Origin: Nematostella vectensis
Lineage: Eukaryota; Cnidaria; Anthozoa; Actiniaria; Edwardsiidae
NCBI RefSeq assembly: GCF_932526225.1
Contig: NC_064041.1
Coordinates: 13,329,451-13,393,450, forward strand
Length of the DNA: 64,000 bases
Reading direction: 5' to 3'
Below, piece by piece: positions 32,401-43,846 of this stretch; the first letter of the stretch is position 1; each line of letters starts with the position of its first letter. Position numbers and translations under genes: made by a program. The notes beneath the pieces were generated by a model. It had not been told where the DNA came from, ran no database searches, and saw only the letters and a program-made list of their open reading frames with translations.

Positions 32401-33888
32401 GTCCTCTATTGCTGCGGCGATTCTTTGGAGGTTGGTTGTTATCCTGTTTAAAGCATGCGATACGTTCAACCTCGTCACTATAATGCACACGTAGGAAGAA
32501 ATAAGCACTGTTTTTTTCGCAGTTACCCTTCTAGTCACCTTTTTTCGTTCTTAAAGGCTTTTGAGCATTTTAATACTCAAAAACACCGCAAATTTGTGAT
32601 AATTCCTGTGCTATTTGCGACAAAGAGTTTCTACAGATTTATCTACAGAACATCTAAATCCTTTAATATTCTCAAGAAAAGATTCACAAACTAATTACTT
32701 TTATTGAGGAGGCATATCTAAAGCATCTCGTTGTTCTGTGGTGTCTAGTTTACATATATTTACAAAGCTCCCTATTAAATCCATCTCTACCTCTTTTTAG
32801 CCAAACGTCAAAATACCTGATAATTGCGATTATCGCAGATTTAGAAGAAATACATTTAAATTCAAGACAAAAGTTCATATTTAGTAGGTTTTTGACATTG
32901 TAAGTCCTTGATACATAAATTATGAGCCTTTGTTTCACGTAAAATACGCGATCTTATGTGGTACTTACGTATACTATGCCAATATAAGCCGCCATCTTGG
33001 ATAACCGTGAGGGGGACTGGGTCTAGCCTTGAAGACTTTTTTTTCTTAGATAAAGCGTTTAAATGCAGCCAACGACAGTTTTATCTTGAAATATTAACAA
33101 TCAGATATTTCGCCTTAGTTTTGGAAATACAAGGTCTTTTAAAGTTCACCACAGGATGGACGCTTTTTATTCCGTTATTACACGAAATCCTCAAGTGGTA
33201 CCGGTGGGCACCGGTCTCAATATTAATTAGCGTCCTCTTGGCTATCTTTGTGCCAAGTTTGGTGCTTTTGTCCGCTATGTATAGATTGAAACACTAAGCG
33301 ACCGGACTATATCAGATTGTAGTATAATCAGGGAAGGGTCATTATTTAACGGCAGGATAGGAGGGGGCTGCTATGTTTGGGGGAAGCCACCTAAAGAGTG
33401 TGAAATTTCAAATGTTTTCTGGGGAGAGCCCCAAAACTTCTCCTGGCTACCTAAGTCAGTGCCCCCCCCTCTCCCCATCCCCGCCTCACATAAGAATATA
33501 AATGAATAAGAATAAACGATCACTTTCTACATGAAAGAGGTCGCTACAATAAAAACCATATAACATCAGATTCAAGGGTTTCGCGTGCTGTCAGACTATG
33601 GAGAACAATAAGAACACTTTCTAGTTAAATTCTCAATTTACAAAGAACTAAAAAATACTCTTTCCCAACAGCTCAATCGACATTTCCCAAACTTTATAGA
33701 TTTGATAGCTCGAAAAAACACCACAGCATTGTAGCTAATTAAATGTATGACTGATAGCTAATGTGCATCCTCACGGCACTATATAATTAAATCTGTCCAT
33801 TCCATTCACATACCATACCATACTTTATCCACACCATATATATTTTAGCGTACATTGGTTTGTGTAGCTATTACAAATTCACAAAAAA
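29460..33888. other. Gene-poor stretch
   Basis: The 3' UTR of the thrombospondin-type gene probably ends after AATAAA at about 29,650. Beyond that no gene is recognised. A comparatively GC-richer patch at about 31,730-31,970 is open on the plus strand, but its translation has no motif I recognise. G/C runs occur at about 33,340-33,490. Confidence 0.4.
32956..33297 (+). CDS. Unrecognised hydrophobic open frame
   Basis: A 113-residue frame with ATG whose C-terminal half could form two membrane segments (GWTLFIPLLHEIL and SILISVLLAIFVPSLVLL), ending in a basic YRLKH. No family is recognised and there is no supporting splice or promoter evidence. An acceptor-like CTAG lies at about 33,027, so it could be a terminal exon starting there. 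It may equally be chance. Confidence 0.2.
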   Translation: MWYLRILCQYKPPSWITVRGTGSSLEDFFFLDKAFKCSQRQFYLEILTIRYFALVLEIQGLLKFTTGWTLFIPLLHEILKWYRWAPVSILISVLLAIFVPSLVLLSAMYRLKH

Positions 33889-34180
33889 GTGACATATCAA
33901 TCAGCGGGTTTCGATTTTCTAAATGATCTATAAGAGCCTGTGGCGAACGCCCGGGAGACCTGTGATTTTCTAAAACGATAGGGACTAGGCTCCATACACA
34001 AGATGGCTGCCAGCAAAATCGTAGTAAACACGAATTCCTGCAAGTTTACGTGGAAATTCTCGACTTGCAAAGTTCCAGAGCGACAAAAAAGCAAAAAATT
34101 GGTTTCAAATATGGTATGTAGTGCCTAATAAGGACACGACCGAGCGAGCTAGAAAAACAGTTTTTAAAAAAAAGATTGAT
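33889..34180. repeat. Dispersed repeat (copy at 58,425-58,690)
   Basis: Shared blocks with 58,425-58,690 include GGGACTAGGCTCCAT, CAAGATGGCTGCCAGCAAA, AATTCCTGCAAGTTT, GGAAATTCTCGACTT and CCGAGCGAGCTRGAAAAACR, in the same order and orientation. It is non-coding, probably an old mobile element. Ends and target duplication were not identified. Confidence 0.7.
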
Positions 34181-34900
34181 TGATATGAGTACACAGTAAC
34201 AAAAACAGTAACAAAATATCAAGCATACATTTTTCTTCTTTTGTTTTTTGTACTGCATAGATTGCTTTTTATTACAATTTTGGGTTTACTAATTGAACCA
34301 AAAAAATATCAACTAAGCAGCCCTCGCCCCCCCCCCCCCCCCCCCGATAGATAATTACCTTTCCCTAAAAACGGAAACTTTAACTGGTTATATTGACTTG
34401 TGCTGTCTCCGTGTAAAAGGAGAAGCTCGCTAGGTGTACCTTTTATTTGCATGATGGAGGTAATGCGATGACGCAGCATAAAATCGTGTTAGGGGAACCT
34501 TTGAACGAACTTTTATCTTTCAACACTAAAAATATTATTATTCCGGAGATAAAGGTGTCCCAGGTAAAAGGGAAATTGCAAAATAAGTCCAAAAGATGAA
34601 CCACCAAACAATGAGAAGTAAAAATATTGCTTGGATTTTGAAGCCAGTTTTTCAAACGTTTTTCTGCGCGCGGCGCTGACGTGCACTGGAATGACGCCAT
34701 GAGTGCGCGTTGTTGTGAAGTTTATTTGTCTTTTGGTAGGATTAGAAATAATTTTATAAAAGAAATAAAACAGTTTTTGTGCCTTCATTGAGTTTTGAAA
34801 ACTGTTTGTTTGGGGAATTCTCGAGCAGATCTCAAGCACTCGACCTGTGGTCTCTTGCTCCACTGGTATGAATCAACACAAGGTTGAAAAGATATGTAAA

Positions 34901-35902
34901 CACATTGACCCCTCAACCGGCCTGTACCGGCTTTGGGAAGTACCCACAACCCAAAAAACTCATAAATGCAAACTAAACACAACAATATGAAGATACTCAG
35001 GCATCAGTCTAAGGGATAAATGGTCTTGAAGATATGCATCCAACCAAGGTGTTGGCAACTACTCTTAAGCCAAATAATAGCACAGGTTCTTTGACAAATT
35101 TCAAATCGAACAAGGAAAGAAAAGCAGAATCACCCCTCTCAATAAAACGCTCAAAATACAACACAAGGGAAAGAGATCAGCGAACACAGCTCAAGACACA
35201 AATAGATACCTTCATTCTGATCCTCCAGGTTCATTTCCATGGCCTCAAAACACAATGTCCACTCCTTGAAGGCTTGTAAAACCATAAAGATGCCTTTACG
35301 GATTGAAAAGCATTCTGGGAGATCCAGAGAAAAATTCACCAGGGGAGGGCCAGTCAACACTCCTCTCCCCAAAGTCAGATGGTTTCTTATAAGTCTTTTC
35401 ACCCAGAAGCCAAACAAATCAATTCCAGGTCATACAGACCCAGAATAGCAGTGTAAACAATTTTGGAATCAATTTGGTTTCAGAAAAGACAGCATTTAGG
35501 AGAGCTGTGGTGATTTATTAGAAAACTATTTTCTCATCCAGGCAAAGCCAAACAAGAAAAAATCATCATGATTCCACCTTTGCTTGCAAATATCCATAAG
35601 CAAAGCACTCAATTATGCCCCAAAAGACTTCATGATGTCTTGAGACACTCTCCTAATATGCTCATAGCTGTATTTTTTATGAAAAATACAAGCAACCATC
35701 AACTTGTGCTGGCTTCAGCACAACGACGAGCGATTAAAAGTAGTGACCGCAAAGCACTGTTGGAAAGCTTGGATACCGCTAACTAGGTGCAGCTGTGTTT
35801 GACTTTGACGGGCTGTATAAAACTCAGAATAGGGGGGGGGATCTGTTTTCAGTCTGTTTTTTTTTTGTAAATTCAGCTCAAAAATAGCCAGGAGTCAATG
35901 GG
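34901..35902. mobile_element. TTAA-flanked non-autonomous element, copy 1
   Basis: It begins CACATTGACCCCTC (preceded by GTAAA, a decayed TTAA) and ends GGAGTCAATGGG followed by TTAA at 35,903-35,906. It aligns over most of its length with 41,485-42,723 (shared ATGCATCCAACCAAGGTGTT, AATAGCACAGGTTCTTTG, CAGAATAGCAGTGTAAACA). The inverted ends and TTAA fit a piggyBac-like non-autonomous family distinct from 26,769-27,922. Short open frames inside are not recognisable genes. Confidence 0.72.
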
Positions 35903-35906
35903 TTAA

Positions 35907-35983
35907 GCGCCACTGCGAAACAGAGTGGTTGCGCTAACGTTCGCTCGAAACGTCAGCGCAACCACTCTGTTTCACAAAGGCGT
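35907..35983. repeat. Short near-perfect hairpin between TTAA sites
   Basis: GAAACAGAGTGGTTGCGCT (35,917-35,935) is the exact reverse complement of AGCGCAACCACTCTGTTTC (35,954-35,972), and outer GCGCC / GGCG also pair. TTAA lies at 35,903-35,906 and 35,984-35,987. It directly abuts TTAA element copy 1. It may be a tiny fold-back insertion or, if transcribed, a small-RNA precursor. Confidence 0.6.
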
Positions 35984-36332
35984 TTAACATACGTTTTCAA
36001 CCTTGTGTTGATTCATCCCTTGTCTACACGCCTACGCAGACCACCTAGTTTTTCTACATCTTGCCTGTAGTCTTATACCATCTTGCCCAACTGATCTGCT
36101 CTCGAATTCTCCCAAACAAAAACACCTCGGTTTTTAAAAATAAATGAAGGCACGCAAATAATTTTTATGTCTTTATTATTATATTTTTATTTTATTTTAC
36201 TTTTTATTATTTATTTACTTTTGTATATCTAATAAGGTTTTAAAAAGTTTCGAGAAGTTTCTACTGAAGACACACGGGTACAGGTGTCCGCCTGAGTGGC
36301 AAGTCTTTGATGGAGACTATAAAATGCTAACT

Positions 36333-36409
36333 ATAAAAAGCCTGATACAGTTTAAAAAGTGGTGTCCTTCCCTATAAAAACCATGTTACAAGGTTACAAA
36401 GGGGTTCAT
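36333..36409 (+). repeat. Relic of the 39-bp minisatellite
   Basis: AAAAAGCCTGATACAGTTTAAAAAG...GTCCTTCCCTATAAAAACC and TTACAAAGGGGTTCATA match the 39-bp array at 9040-9945. About two degenerate units remain here, upstream of another family member. Confidence 0.6.
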
Positions 36410-36717
36410 ATAGCAATCTCTTATAAGGTTCTTGCACCGGCAAAAAATTATGGTGTGTATTTAAAAAAAAATCCTACTCAAGTGGTTTTGGATAACCATC
36501 TATTTTTCATATATGCTATTTATTTTTCTTTACATCAAAAAAATCTCTCGCGTCCGTATAGGTCATATGTACTTTTGTCACCCACCCTCCCCTCCTTACA
36601 AAGTATAAATTGATAAGTGTGTTCCCCCTTGTCTCCCACGGACTCGTATTTGTAACGTCCCTATATGTCAGGCGTTCAGTAGCTTGTTATAGCGTCCGTA
36701 TGGGTAATTTTGACGAA

Positions 36718-37399
36718 CTCAAGTATATTAAGGCCTGGGTAGATTGCTTTTAGCATCGAATATAACTTTTTGCCATAAACTTTGTTAACATCGCCTTCAA
36801 TTCGTTCTTTTTGGCAAGATGATTAAAGTCGACGGCCTTAACATTTTCGTAATGTTTTCTTGCTGGTGATGACGTCACACAATAGATCACGTGACAAAAT
36901 AGTTTTTTGCCTTTCCGCCAGTGGGAAAAACAGCTTGGACAAAGATGTTTACTAAATAAGTGTTGACTTTATGTGTGTCATATGATAGCGTTTTATCATC
37001 CAAAATTTTCTCTGCCGTTAACAAGATATTAATTATTTTGTTAAGTCACGTGACCTGCTGCGAATTAAAATGTTGATTTGTGACCGAAAGGCTAAACTTT
37101 TCTTGCCGGTTAAGACATCAGTGTGCAGATGTGTTTCAAAGGAACATAAAAACATGCAATGTTTTTTTTTTCATAGCGTATCCACCAGCGGATAATTTTT
37201 TGAAATATTGATTTGCAGAAGTCACGTGATCGGCTGGATGACGTCATCACTCAAAATAAAATATTACCAATCAGCTAACATTGCCGAGTTTGATGTTTTG
37301 ACCAAAAATGGTGCATTTAAGGCAATGTTAACTCACTTTAAGGCAACTTTCAAAATTTCAACTGTTTTAGATTAAGATCCAAGCCTTAATACACTTGAG
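36718..37399. mobile_element. Candidate DNA element with 21-bp inverted ends
   Basis: CTCAAGTATATTAAGGCCTGG at the left and CCAAGCCTTAATACACTTGAG at the right are imperfect inverted repeats about 680 bp apart. The interior is non-coding and has several TCACGTGA motifs. CGTCCCTATATGTCAGGCG-like sequence occurs on both outer sides (36,653 and 37,401-37,452, the latter threefold), which may be a target repeat or an extension of the element. Confidence 0.55.
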
Positions 37400-38330
37400 A
37401 ACGTCCCTATATGTCACGCGTCCCTATATGTAGCGTCCTTATATGTCAGGTAGCGCTACGGGCCCCGGTCGAATTTTGTGCAAAATGCATGCTTATTCGG
37501 CAAAGTAATTGAATTATGGGGATTCCAACTATATATTTTTCGGTGTATATCTACAGGATAAATAAAGTATTTGAGGCAAAATTTGCAGTTACTGCTAAGA
37601 GCATTGAGGTAAACAAGTAAAGAGTTTTGAAACCCTGTTTCGTTGGGCGATTATAATTTTTTTGGCAGATTTATAATATTATTTCCTATACAGGGCTCCA
37701 AGAAGAAAAATGGCTTTGCGATAAAACTTGCCATGTGTGTAGTAGAGCTAATAAGAAAGAAACAAGCGAGAGTTTTTCCCAAAATTCCATAATACAATTG
37801 CGTGATCTTTTCTGATCTTTTGAATTTTTTTTAATTGCTCTATTTTCCCCGCAAAAAAATTGTTTAAAAAAACTCCCGCTAGATTCTTTGTTTTATCATT
37901 GTGATCGAATATTGCTAAAAAATCCGCATGGTTTGACAGATAAACAATAGCATCGATTGAAATTCATTTAAAATCTGAAATTCGACCGTCAAAGCAGTCA
38001 AAATCCGAAATCCGTGCACAAAATGTCAACAGATCCATGATCCGCCGTATTTCCAAAATCCGCCAATCCGCTGTAATAATCATCAAAATCCGTAATCCGT
38101 GAGCATTTCGAGACTGAATCCGCCGATCCGAGAACCTATGTCATGTCAATCTCATCAACCACCCTTTTCCAAACTGATCTTTAGTAACTGTTTTTTCTAT
38201 ATCCCCCTATATCTGCAGTCAGTTTTGATCAATTCCATTTCAATTCCATCAAATTCATTAAGATTCATTCTAATGTAATGCTTCCTAGCGATACAATTTT
38301 AAAGTTGTGCAGAAAGAAATAACTCTACAC
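37400..38330. other. Intergenic, no gene recognised
   Basis: AT-rich. It contains a cluster of AATCCGAAATCCG / AATCCGCCAATCCG-type short repeats at about 37,960-38,130. No exon is seen. Confidence 0.4.
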
Positions 38331-38337
38331 CCATAGA

Positions 38338-38797
38338 GGTTTGGAGTCCCATTGTGAGCATTGTGGACGAGTATTCTGGAATATGCCCCCTACCAACTTA
38401 TGAGCTATACGTGTCAGCTGCGAACTGATTTTGCTAATTATATTGGAAAAAAAATATGTATCTTACTGTCTGAAAACTGAATAGCACATGTGCATGTTGA
38501 CTTGAAAGTTGTTTACTTCAGTTCTCAATATCCTGCGAACTTGTAGCGACTCTTTTGAACACTTTAATCGCCTTCTGTACCTTACAAAATATTTGAAGCA
38601 ATTTCATTGGCAAGCACGGAAAAGGTTTCAGCTCACACCCCGCTTGCAAGGCGCTGATCAATCAAAAAGCATAAAATTTAATTCCTTTGGCTTGAATAAT
38701 TGGATATTGACGAAGAGAGTCAGCTGTGTGAGTGCTTTATATATTTTTTTTTTCTGTTATTGAGTGCAGAGCGGCTCTCGAAAGCAGTCTATCCAAG
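38338..38797 (+). promoter_or_regulatory. 5' flank of the PAN/fibrinogen gene
   Basis: Blocks GGAGTCCCATTGTGAGCA, GTGGACGAGTATTCTGGA, TACGTGTCAGCTGCGAACTGAT and CTGAAAACTGAATAGCACATGTGCATG match the flanks at 8565, 10,048 and 63,230. Inferred promoter/5' UTR region; no experimental start site. Confidence 0.5.
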
Positions 38798-41700
38798 ATG
38801 CAGTCATTAACGTTTACAACAACTTTAGTTTTTCTTTGCCTTTTTTCAACGGGGTTTTCTCAGTCCAATGATGGAACCCATTCTAACTATTTAGCAACCG
38901 AACATGGCAAACGATCCCTCGCAAAGTTGGCAAAGTCTGTACAAGTTGTGGACGATTTTGCGTGTGTTCGGGAGTGTACTCGCGTCGAGGGAGTGTGCAC
39001 ATCCGTAAATTTCTACAAAGACAAGGACTCTGATGGCAAGCATCTTTGCGAGTTACTCACGGACGACAAGAAACAATGCAAAGGTGACCTGGTAAAAGAT
39101 GGAGAAGTCGACTTTATCAGAGTCAAGCAACAACCGCCCTTGGTGAGTCACTTATGATTTTATCGTTTTTCACTTTTTTTCAATAACGCTTTTTCGAGAA
39201 ACACAGGGATTTTTTCTGGTGTTCGGGTCGCAGTTAACGCAAAATTATTGAAGTTCTGCTTAGTTCTGTTAAGTTTTTGTGCCACACCTAAATCTCTGTT
39301 GGACGCCGCCTTAGATGTTTCTGGATGAGTGGAATAACGGTTATTGTTCCATTTCTGTTAGTTTTACATTGTTTGTTTTGTTTTTATTCTGGTTGCCTTC
39401 AATTAGTTTTTGCATTTTTTTTGCTCTGCGTATTGTTTATTTTGATTTCAAACTTGTTTAAAGCTTGTCTTTTCTCGCCATATCAATATTTGGGTGACCT
39501 TCAAACCTGCTCGGTCAATCTCTTGGAGGCCTGGGTATCAGGGCATTTTAAGATTTGTGAGATAAAGATTTGACCAAGTGATTATTTTTTTCTTGACAAA
39601 TTCTTGCCGCAAGTCTAAAAAATGTTTAGCTCTTCTAAATATGGGCATCAATGTCCATATAAGGTAATACAAACGAAGGACACTATCCATGGGGAATATG
39701 TTTGATATAACACTGACCTGTAATGATTATTGAGGTCTAACATTAGGTACACAAAGTATTCCATCACTACAATAATCCAAAGATTACTCGAGACCGCGAC
39801 AGTTCGCGGAACTCAAACTGCTAGGATTGTCGATGTTTAGATAACCAAATTTGACGACATTCGCATTAGCAGCCTGGCTTGTTAACATAGAAACTGCGGA
39901 TGTGCAAATAAATCTCGCTCGTTTCTCTGTGATAGCATGTGTCTCGATTAATAAGTGGTATTCATACTTCATAAGTGGTATTCATACTTCATAAGTGGTA
40001 TTGATACTACATAAGTGGTATTCATACTACATAACTGGTATTCATACTACATAAGTGGTATTCGAACTACATAAGTTGTATTCATACTTCATAAGTGGTA
40101 TTCATACTACATAAGTGGTATTCACACTACATAAGTGGTATTCACACTACATAAGTGGTATTCACACTACATAAGTGGTATTCATACTACATAAGTGGTA
40201 TTCATACTACATAAGTGGTATTCATACTACATAAGTGGTATTCATACTTCATAAGTGGTATTCATACTTCATAAGTGGTATTCATACTTCATAAGTGGTA
40301 TTCATACTACATAAGTGGTATTCATACTACATAAGTGGTATTCATACTACATAAGTGGTATTCACACTACATAAGTGGTATTCACACTACATAAGTGGTA
40401 TTCATACTACATAAGTGGTATTCATACTACATAAGTGGTATTCACACTACATAAGTGGTATTCATACTACATAAGTGGTATTTATACTACATAAGTGGTA
40501 TTCATATTTCATAAGTGGTATTCATACTTCATTTACCAAAATCGTTATGTAGATATCACAATAAGCTCCTCCAGATCAGCCTGTTGAATGGATGCTTTCT
40601 CACGTCGTGTTTTGCGGTATTTTTTGGTAAGCGCCGGATGACAAAGATCCTTTAAGCGTGGCATAATTATTTTACCTTTTTCTACCTTTGCAGCTTCCGT
40701 CTTGTGCCGAGATCCAATCAGAACACCTTGCTCACACCAGCGGCATATTCCCCATCGCCCTCACCCCCTGTCATCCCCTCGACGTCTACTGCGACCTGGG
40801 CACTAGCGGAGGAGGCTGGACTGTCATCCAGAGGCGCGTGGACGGCTCGGTGGATTTCTACCGAGACTGGGACGACTACAAGCGGGGGTTTGGTAACAAG
40901 GAGGGAGAGTTCTGGCTGGGGCTGGATAATATCCACGCTTTGACGTCACAGAGGCGGTACCGTGTGCGCTTTGACTTGGAGGACTTCGAGGGGAACACCC
41001 GCTACGCCGAGTACGACGACTTTAGAGTTGGTGATGAGGCGGCGAAGTACGAGCTTGTTTCAGTTGGTACATACTCAGGTGAGAACCACAAGCATTCATC
41101 ATTTTCTAGAGAAGGGGGAGCTTGCCCCGGACCTTCCGGTGTGCGGTGTTTTAAACTTTCAGGCTTGATACTGGAAATGGGCTCGCCTTTTGTGTTTCGT
41201 GATTTGTTTGTCACAAAGCCTTGTGGCTGATTTTGCCCCTTGCCATTTAACACAGGTCCTGATTCGATTCCCGAGACCAGCTTTTTCTCTTTCTAACTTT
41301 ATCGCCCTCGCTTGATCTTGGATCCGCATTTTGGATGTTTATGACTTATACTTTTACTCCAAATGAACACGAGTTTTAACATATAAATGGACCGGGAGGA
41401 AAAATGAAAACGATACTCAGACTAGGGAATCCATTACGAGAATCACCATTACTAATATTAGGGGAAAATTCATCACATTTTTAACACATTGACCCCTCAA
41501 CCCTCAACAACAAGATGAAGGTACTCAGGCATCAGTCTAAGGAAGACATGACGGAAAACCTGGAAAACGCTCAATTGGAGATAGAGAAAGAAGACATAAT
41601 TTCTTACAATGGCTATAGGATCCTTGTATTACGGACTGATTTTCAAAACAAATAACGTGAGGCCGAAGTGCACATAACCAGATTTTGGCTTTTTAAGATA

Positions 41701-43207
41701 AATTTTCCTTGATCATCCTTGCGCTATGTATGAGCTCAGGGACGAAAAGCTCAAATTTCAATACACTTTACAAAAAGTCGCATCAATTTAAAAAAGGTCG
41801 CAGGTGATATTTTGTTTGCTATAATTAACTAAGTACTCAGAAAAACTTTCCGCCTTATTCGATGTGAAAAAAACGTAATGTCGTAATGTTTTTCCGTCAT
41901 GTCTCTAAGGGATAAATGGCCTTGAAGATATGCATCCAACCAAGGTGTTGGCAACTACTCCTAAGCCAAATAATAGCACAGGTTCTTTGACAAATTTCAA
42001 ATCGAACAAGGAAGGAAAAGCGGATCACCCCTCTCAATAAAACGCTCAAAATACCACACAAGGGAGATAGATCAGCAAACACAGCTCTAGACATAAATAC
42101 ATACATTTATTCTGATCCTCCAGGTTCATTTCCATGGCCTTAAAACACAATTTCCACTCCATGAAGGCTTGTAAAACCACGTAGAGAGGGGAGGGCAAGT
42201 CAACACTCCTCTCCCCAAAGTCAGATGGTTTTTTTTTATAAGTCTTTTCACCTCGAAACCAAACAAATCAATTCCAGGTCATACAGACCCAGAATAGCAG
42301 TGTAAACAGTTTTGGAATCAATTTGATTTCAAAAAAGACAGCATTTAGGAGAGCTGTGGTGATTCATTAGAAAATTATTTTCTCATCCAGGCAAAGCCAA
42401 ACAAGAAAAAATCGCCATGAATCCACCTTTTTGCTTGCAAATATCCATAAGCAAAGCACTCAGTTATGCCCCAATAGACTTCATGATGTCCTGAGACACT
42501 CTCCTAATATGCTCATAGCTGTATTTTTGATAAAAAATACAAGCAACCACCAACTTGTGCTCGCTTCATCACAGCGACGAGGGTGGAAAGCAAGGATACC
42601 GCTGACTAAGTGCAGCTGTGTTTGACTTTGACGGGCTGTATAAAACTCAGAATAGGGGGGAGGTATCTGTTTTCAGTCTGCTTTTTTAAATTCAGCTCAA
42701 AAATAGCCAGAAGTCAAAGTGGGTTAAACAACGCAAGGAATGAAATTTCTGAAAATTGAATACATTATTAAATTCTGACTTGGCGTGGCGGTTCTCTGCC
42801 CCTGGGGTTTAGACACCTCTGAGAAAATCCCAAACTGACCTGAACCGGGACCTCTGACTCAATAAGTGTGAAAGTCAGTCGTATGGTTGAGTTTCCTGTC
42901 CTCTATGTACTATCTTGAGTAATAACGGTCCAAACTTTGTTTTCTAGGTACAGCTGGTGATAGTCTCTCAAGTCACAAAGGTTTATATTTCTCTACGCGA
43001 GATCGCGACAACGACGAGAACAATAATTTATCTTGCGCAGTAAATTTTGAAGGTGCATGGTGGTACGGAGGATGCTTTGAAAGCCATCTGAACGGCCGTT
43101 ACCACGTGAGCTCATCTAACGCGTTGTATCATGGGATAATCTGGAGACACTGGCATGAATATGAATACTCACTCAAGAAATCAGAAATCAAAGTGCGACC
43201 TTATTAG
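38798..43207 (+). CDS. Secreted PAN/apple plus fibrinogen C-terminal domain protein (3 exons)
   Basis: Exons 38,798-39,142, 40,694-41,078 and 42,948-43,207; GT..AG introns and phases 0 and 1 agree, giving 329 residues. The ATG opens a signal peptide ([17 protein letters not shown]). A PAN/apple-like region follows with cysteines in [18 protein letters not shown] and KQC, then a full fibrinogen-related domain: [47 protein letters not shown], a calcium-site-like [30 protein letters not shown], and KKSEIKVRP before TAG. Such domains bind carbohydrate or microbial surfaces in ficolins and related lectins, so a recognition or adhesion role is likely. It is the only intact member of this duplicated family in the window. 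Intron 1 has a 20-bp array; intron 2 has nested transposons. Confidence 0.9.
39944..40532 (+). repeat. 20-bp minisatellite in intron 1
   Basis: About 29 tandem copies of ATAAGTGGTATTCATACTAC, with CTTC, CACACTAC and similar variants. It is flanked on the right by an intron segment (ATGTAGATATCAC ... TTGAATGGATGCTTTCTCAC) that recurs at 48,040. Confidence 0.95.
41485..42723. mobile_element. TTAA-flanked non-autonomous element, copy 2 (contains a MITE)
   Basis: It begins CACATTGACCCCTC and ends AAGTCAAAGTGGG, with TTAA at 41,481-41,484 and 42,724-42,727. It is homologous to 34,901-35,902. It is interrupted by a 359-bp MITE at 41,545-41,903; without it the copy is about 870 bp. It lies in intron 2 of the PAN/fibrinogen gene. 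Confidence 0.78.
41545..41903. mobile_element. Mutator-like MITE, copy 1
   Basis: The ends GACATGACGGAAAA and TTTTCCGTCATGTC are inverted repeats. A 9-bp target duplication flanks the element (TCTAAGGAA at 41,536-41,544; TCTAAGGGA at 41,904-41,912), and the uninterrupted site TCTAAGGGATAAATGG is present in TTAA element copy 1 at about 35,010. A 9-bp duplication is typical of Mutator-like transposons. It is non-coding. Confidence 0.85.
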
Positions 43208-43846
43208 GAGCCGACCATTTGATATATGACGGGCAGGTAACAGATTTTTCTTGTTTTTTCTTTCTTATTTTTTTGTAACTCGTAGTTTTTTTTCCTATGA
43301 AGCATCTCCATCTAATTTTGGAAAACTAAAATTGCCTGATACTCAGGCTATCTGTTCCGAGGTTGGTCGCTTAATATTTTATTTTTAAAATGTCCTTAGC
43401 CGATTTTTTTCTAGAGATCATGGCCTGCTTATCATTATTTATTCTTTTTATTTCTTTTAGGGTGAGGTATCTCGTTACTGAACCGTCGATACCATATGGT
43501 CTGTCCCTTAAAACCCACTAATCCGGCATGCTTGGTAATTGTTTTCTGTTTTAAAAACCAAAATTTTTCAAAAATAAACCTCTACATTAAATGGAATTTT
43601 TTTAAAGTAAATCACAAAAATTAATTTTCTTATGTTCAATGGCGTTCTTTGATAGAAGAAAAATAGAGGTGATATTAAAGTTTGATTTTTTTACACTCTC
43701 CCTTTTTTTTGACACAGCCGTATTAGACAACTTTACGGGTACGAAATCCTACGGCGATTTCACTTAGATACGTTGAGACTTTCTTTTGAAAATTTTTTAG
43801 GCTCAGGGTGAGCATGTAGACTTTTATTTTCACTTTAGCCAGGTTA
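43208..43846. other. 3' flank of the PAN/fibrinogen gene
   Basis: No exon. A candidate poly(A) signal AATAAA occurs at about 43,573. It contains the short palindrome CCTGATACTCAGGCTA at about 43,337, shared with 17,113. Confidence 0.4.

Noticed and set aside
39944-40532. Possible CRISPR or regulatory repeat array
   Set aside because: It is a simple 20-bp head-to-tail minisatellite without spacers, inside an intron.
41250-41285. tRNA-like TTCGATTCC box
   Set aside because: GATTCGATTCCCGAG resembles a tRNA T-loop, but no D-loop or acceptor stem could be matched upstream.
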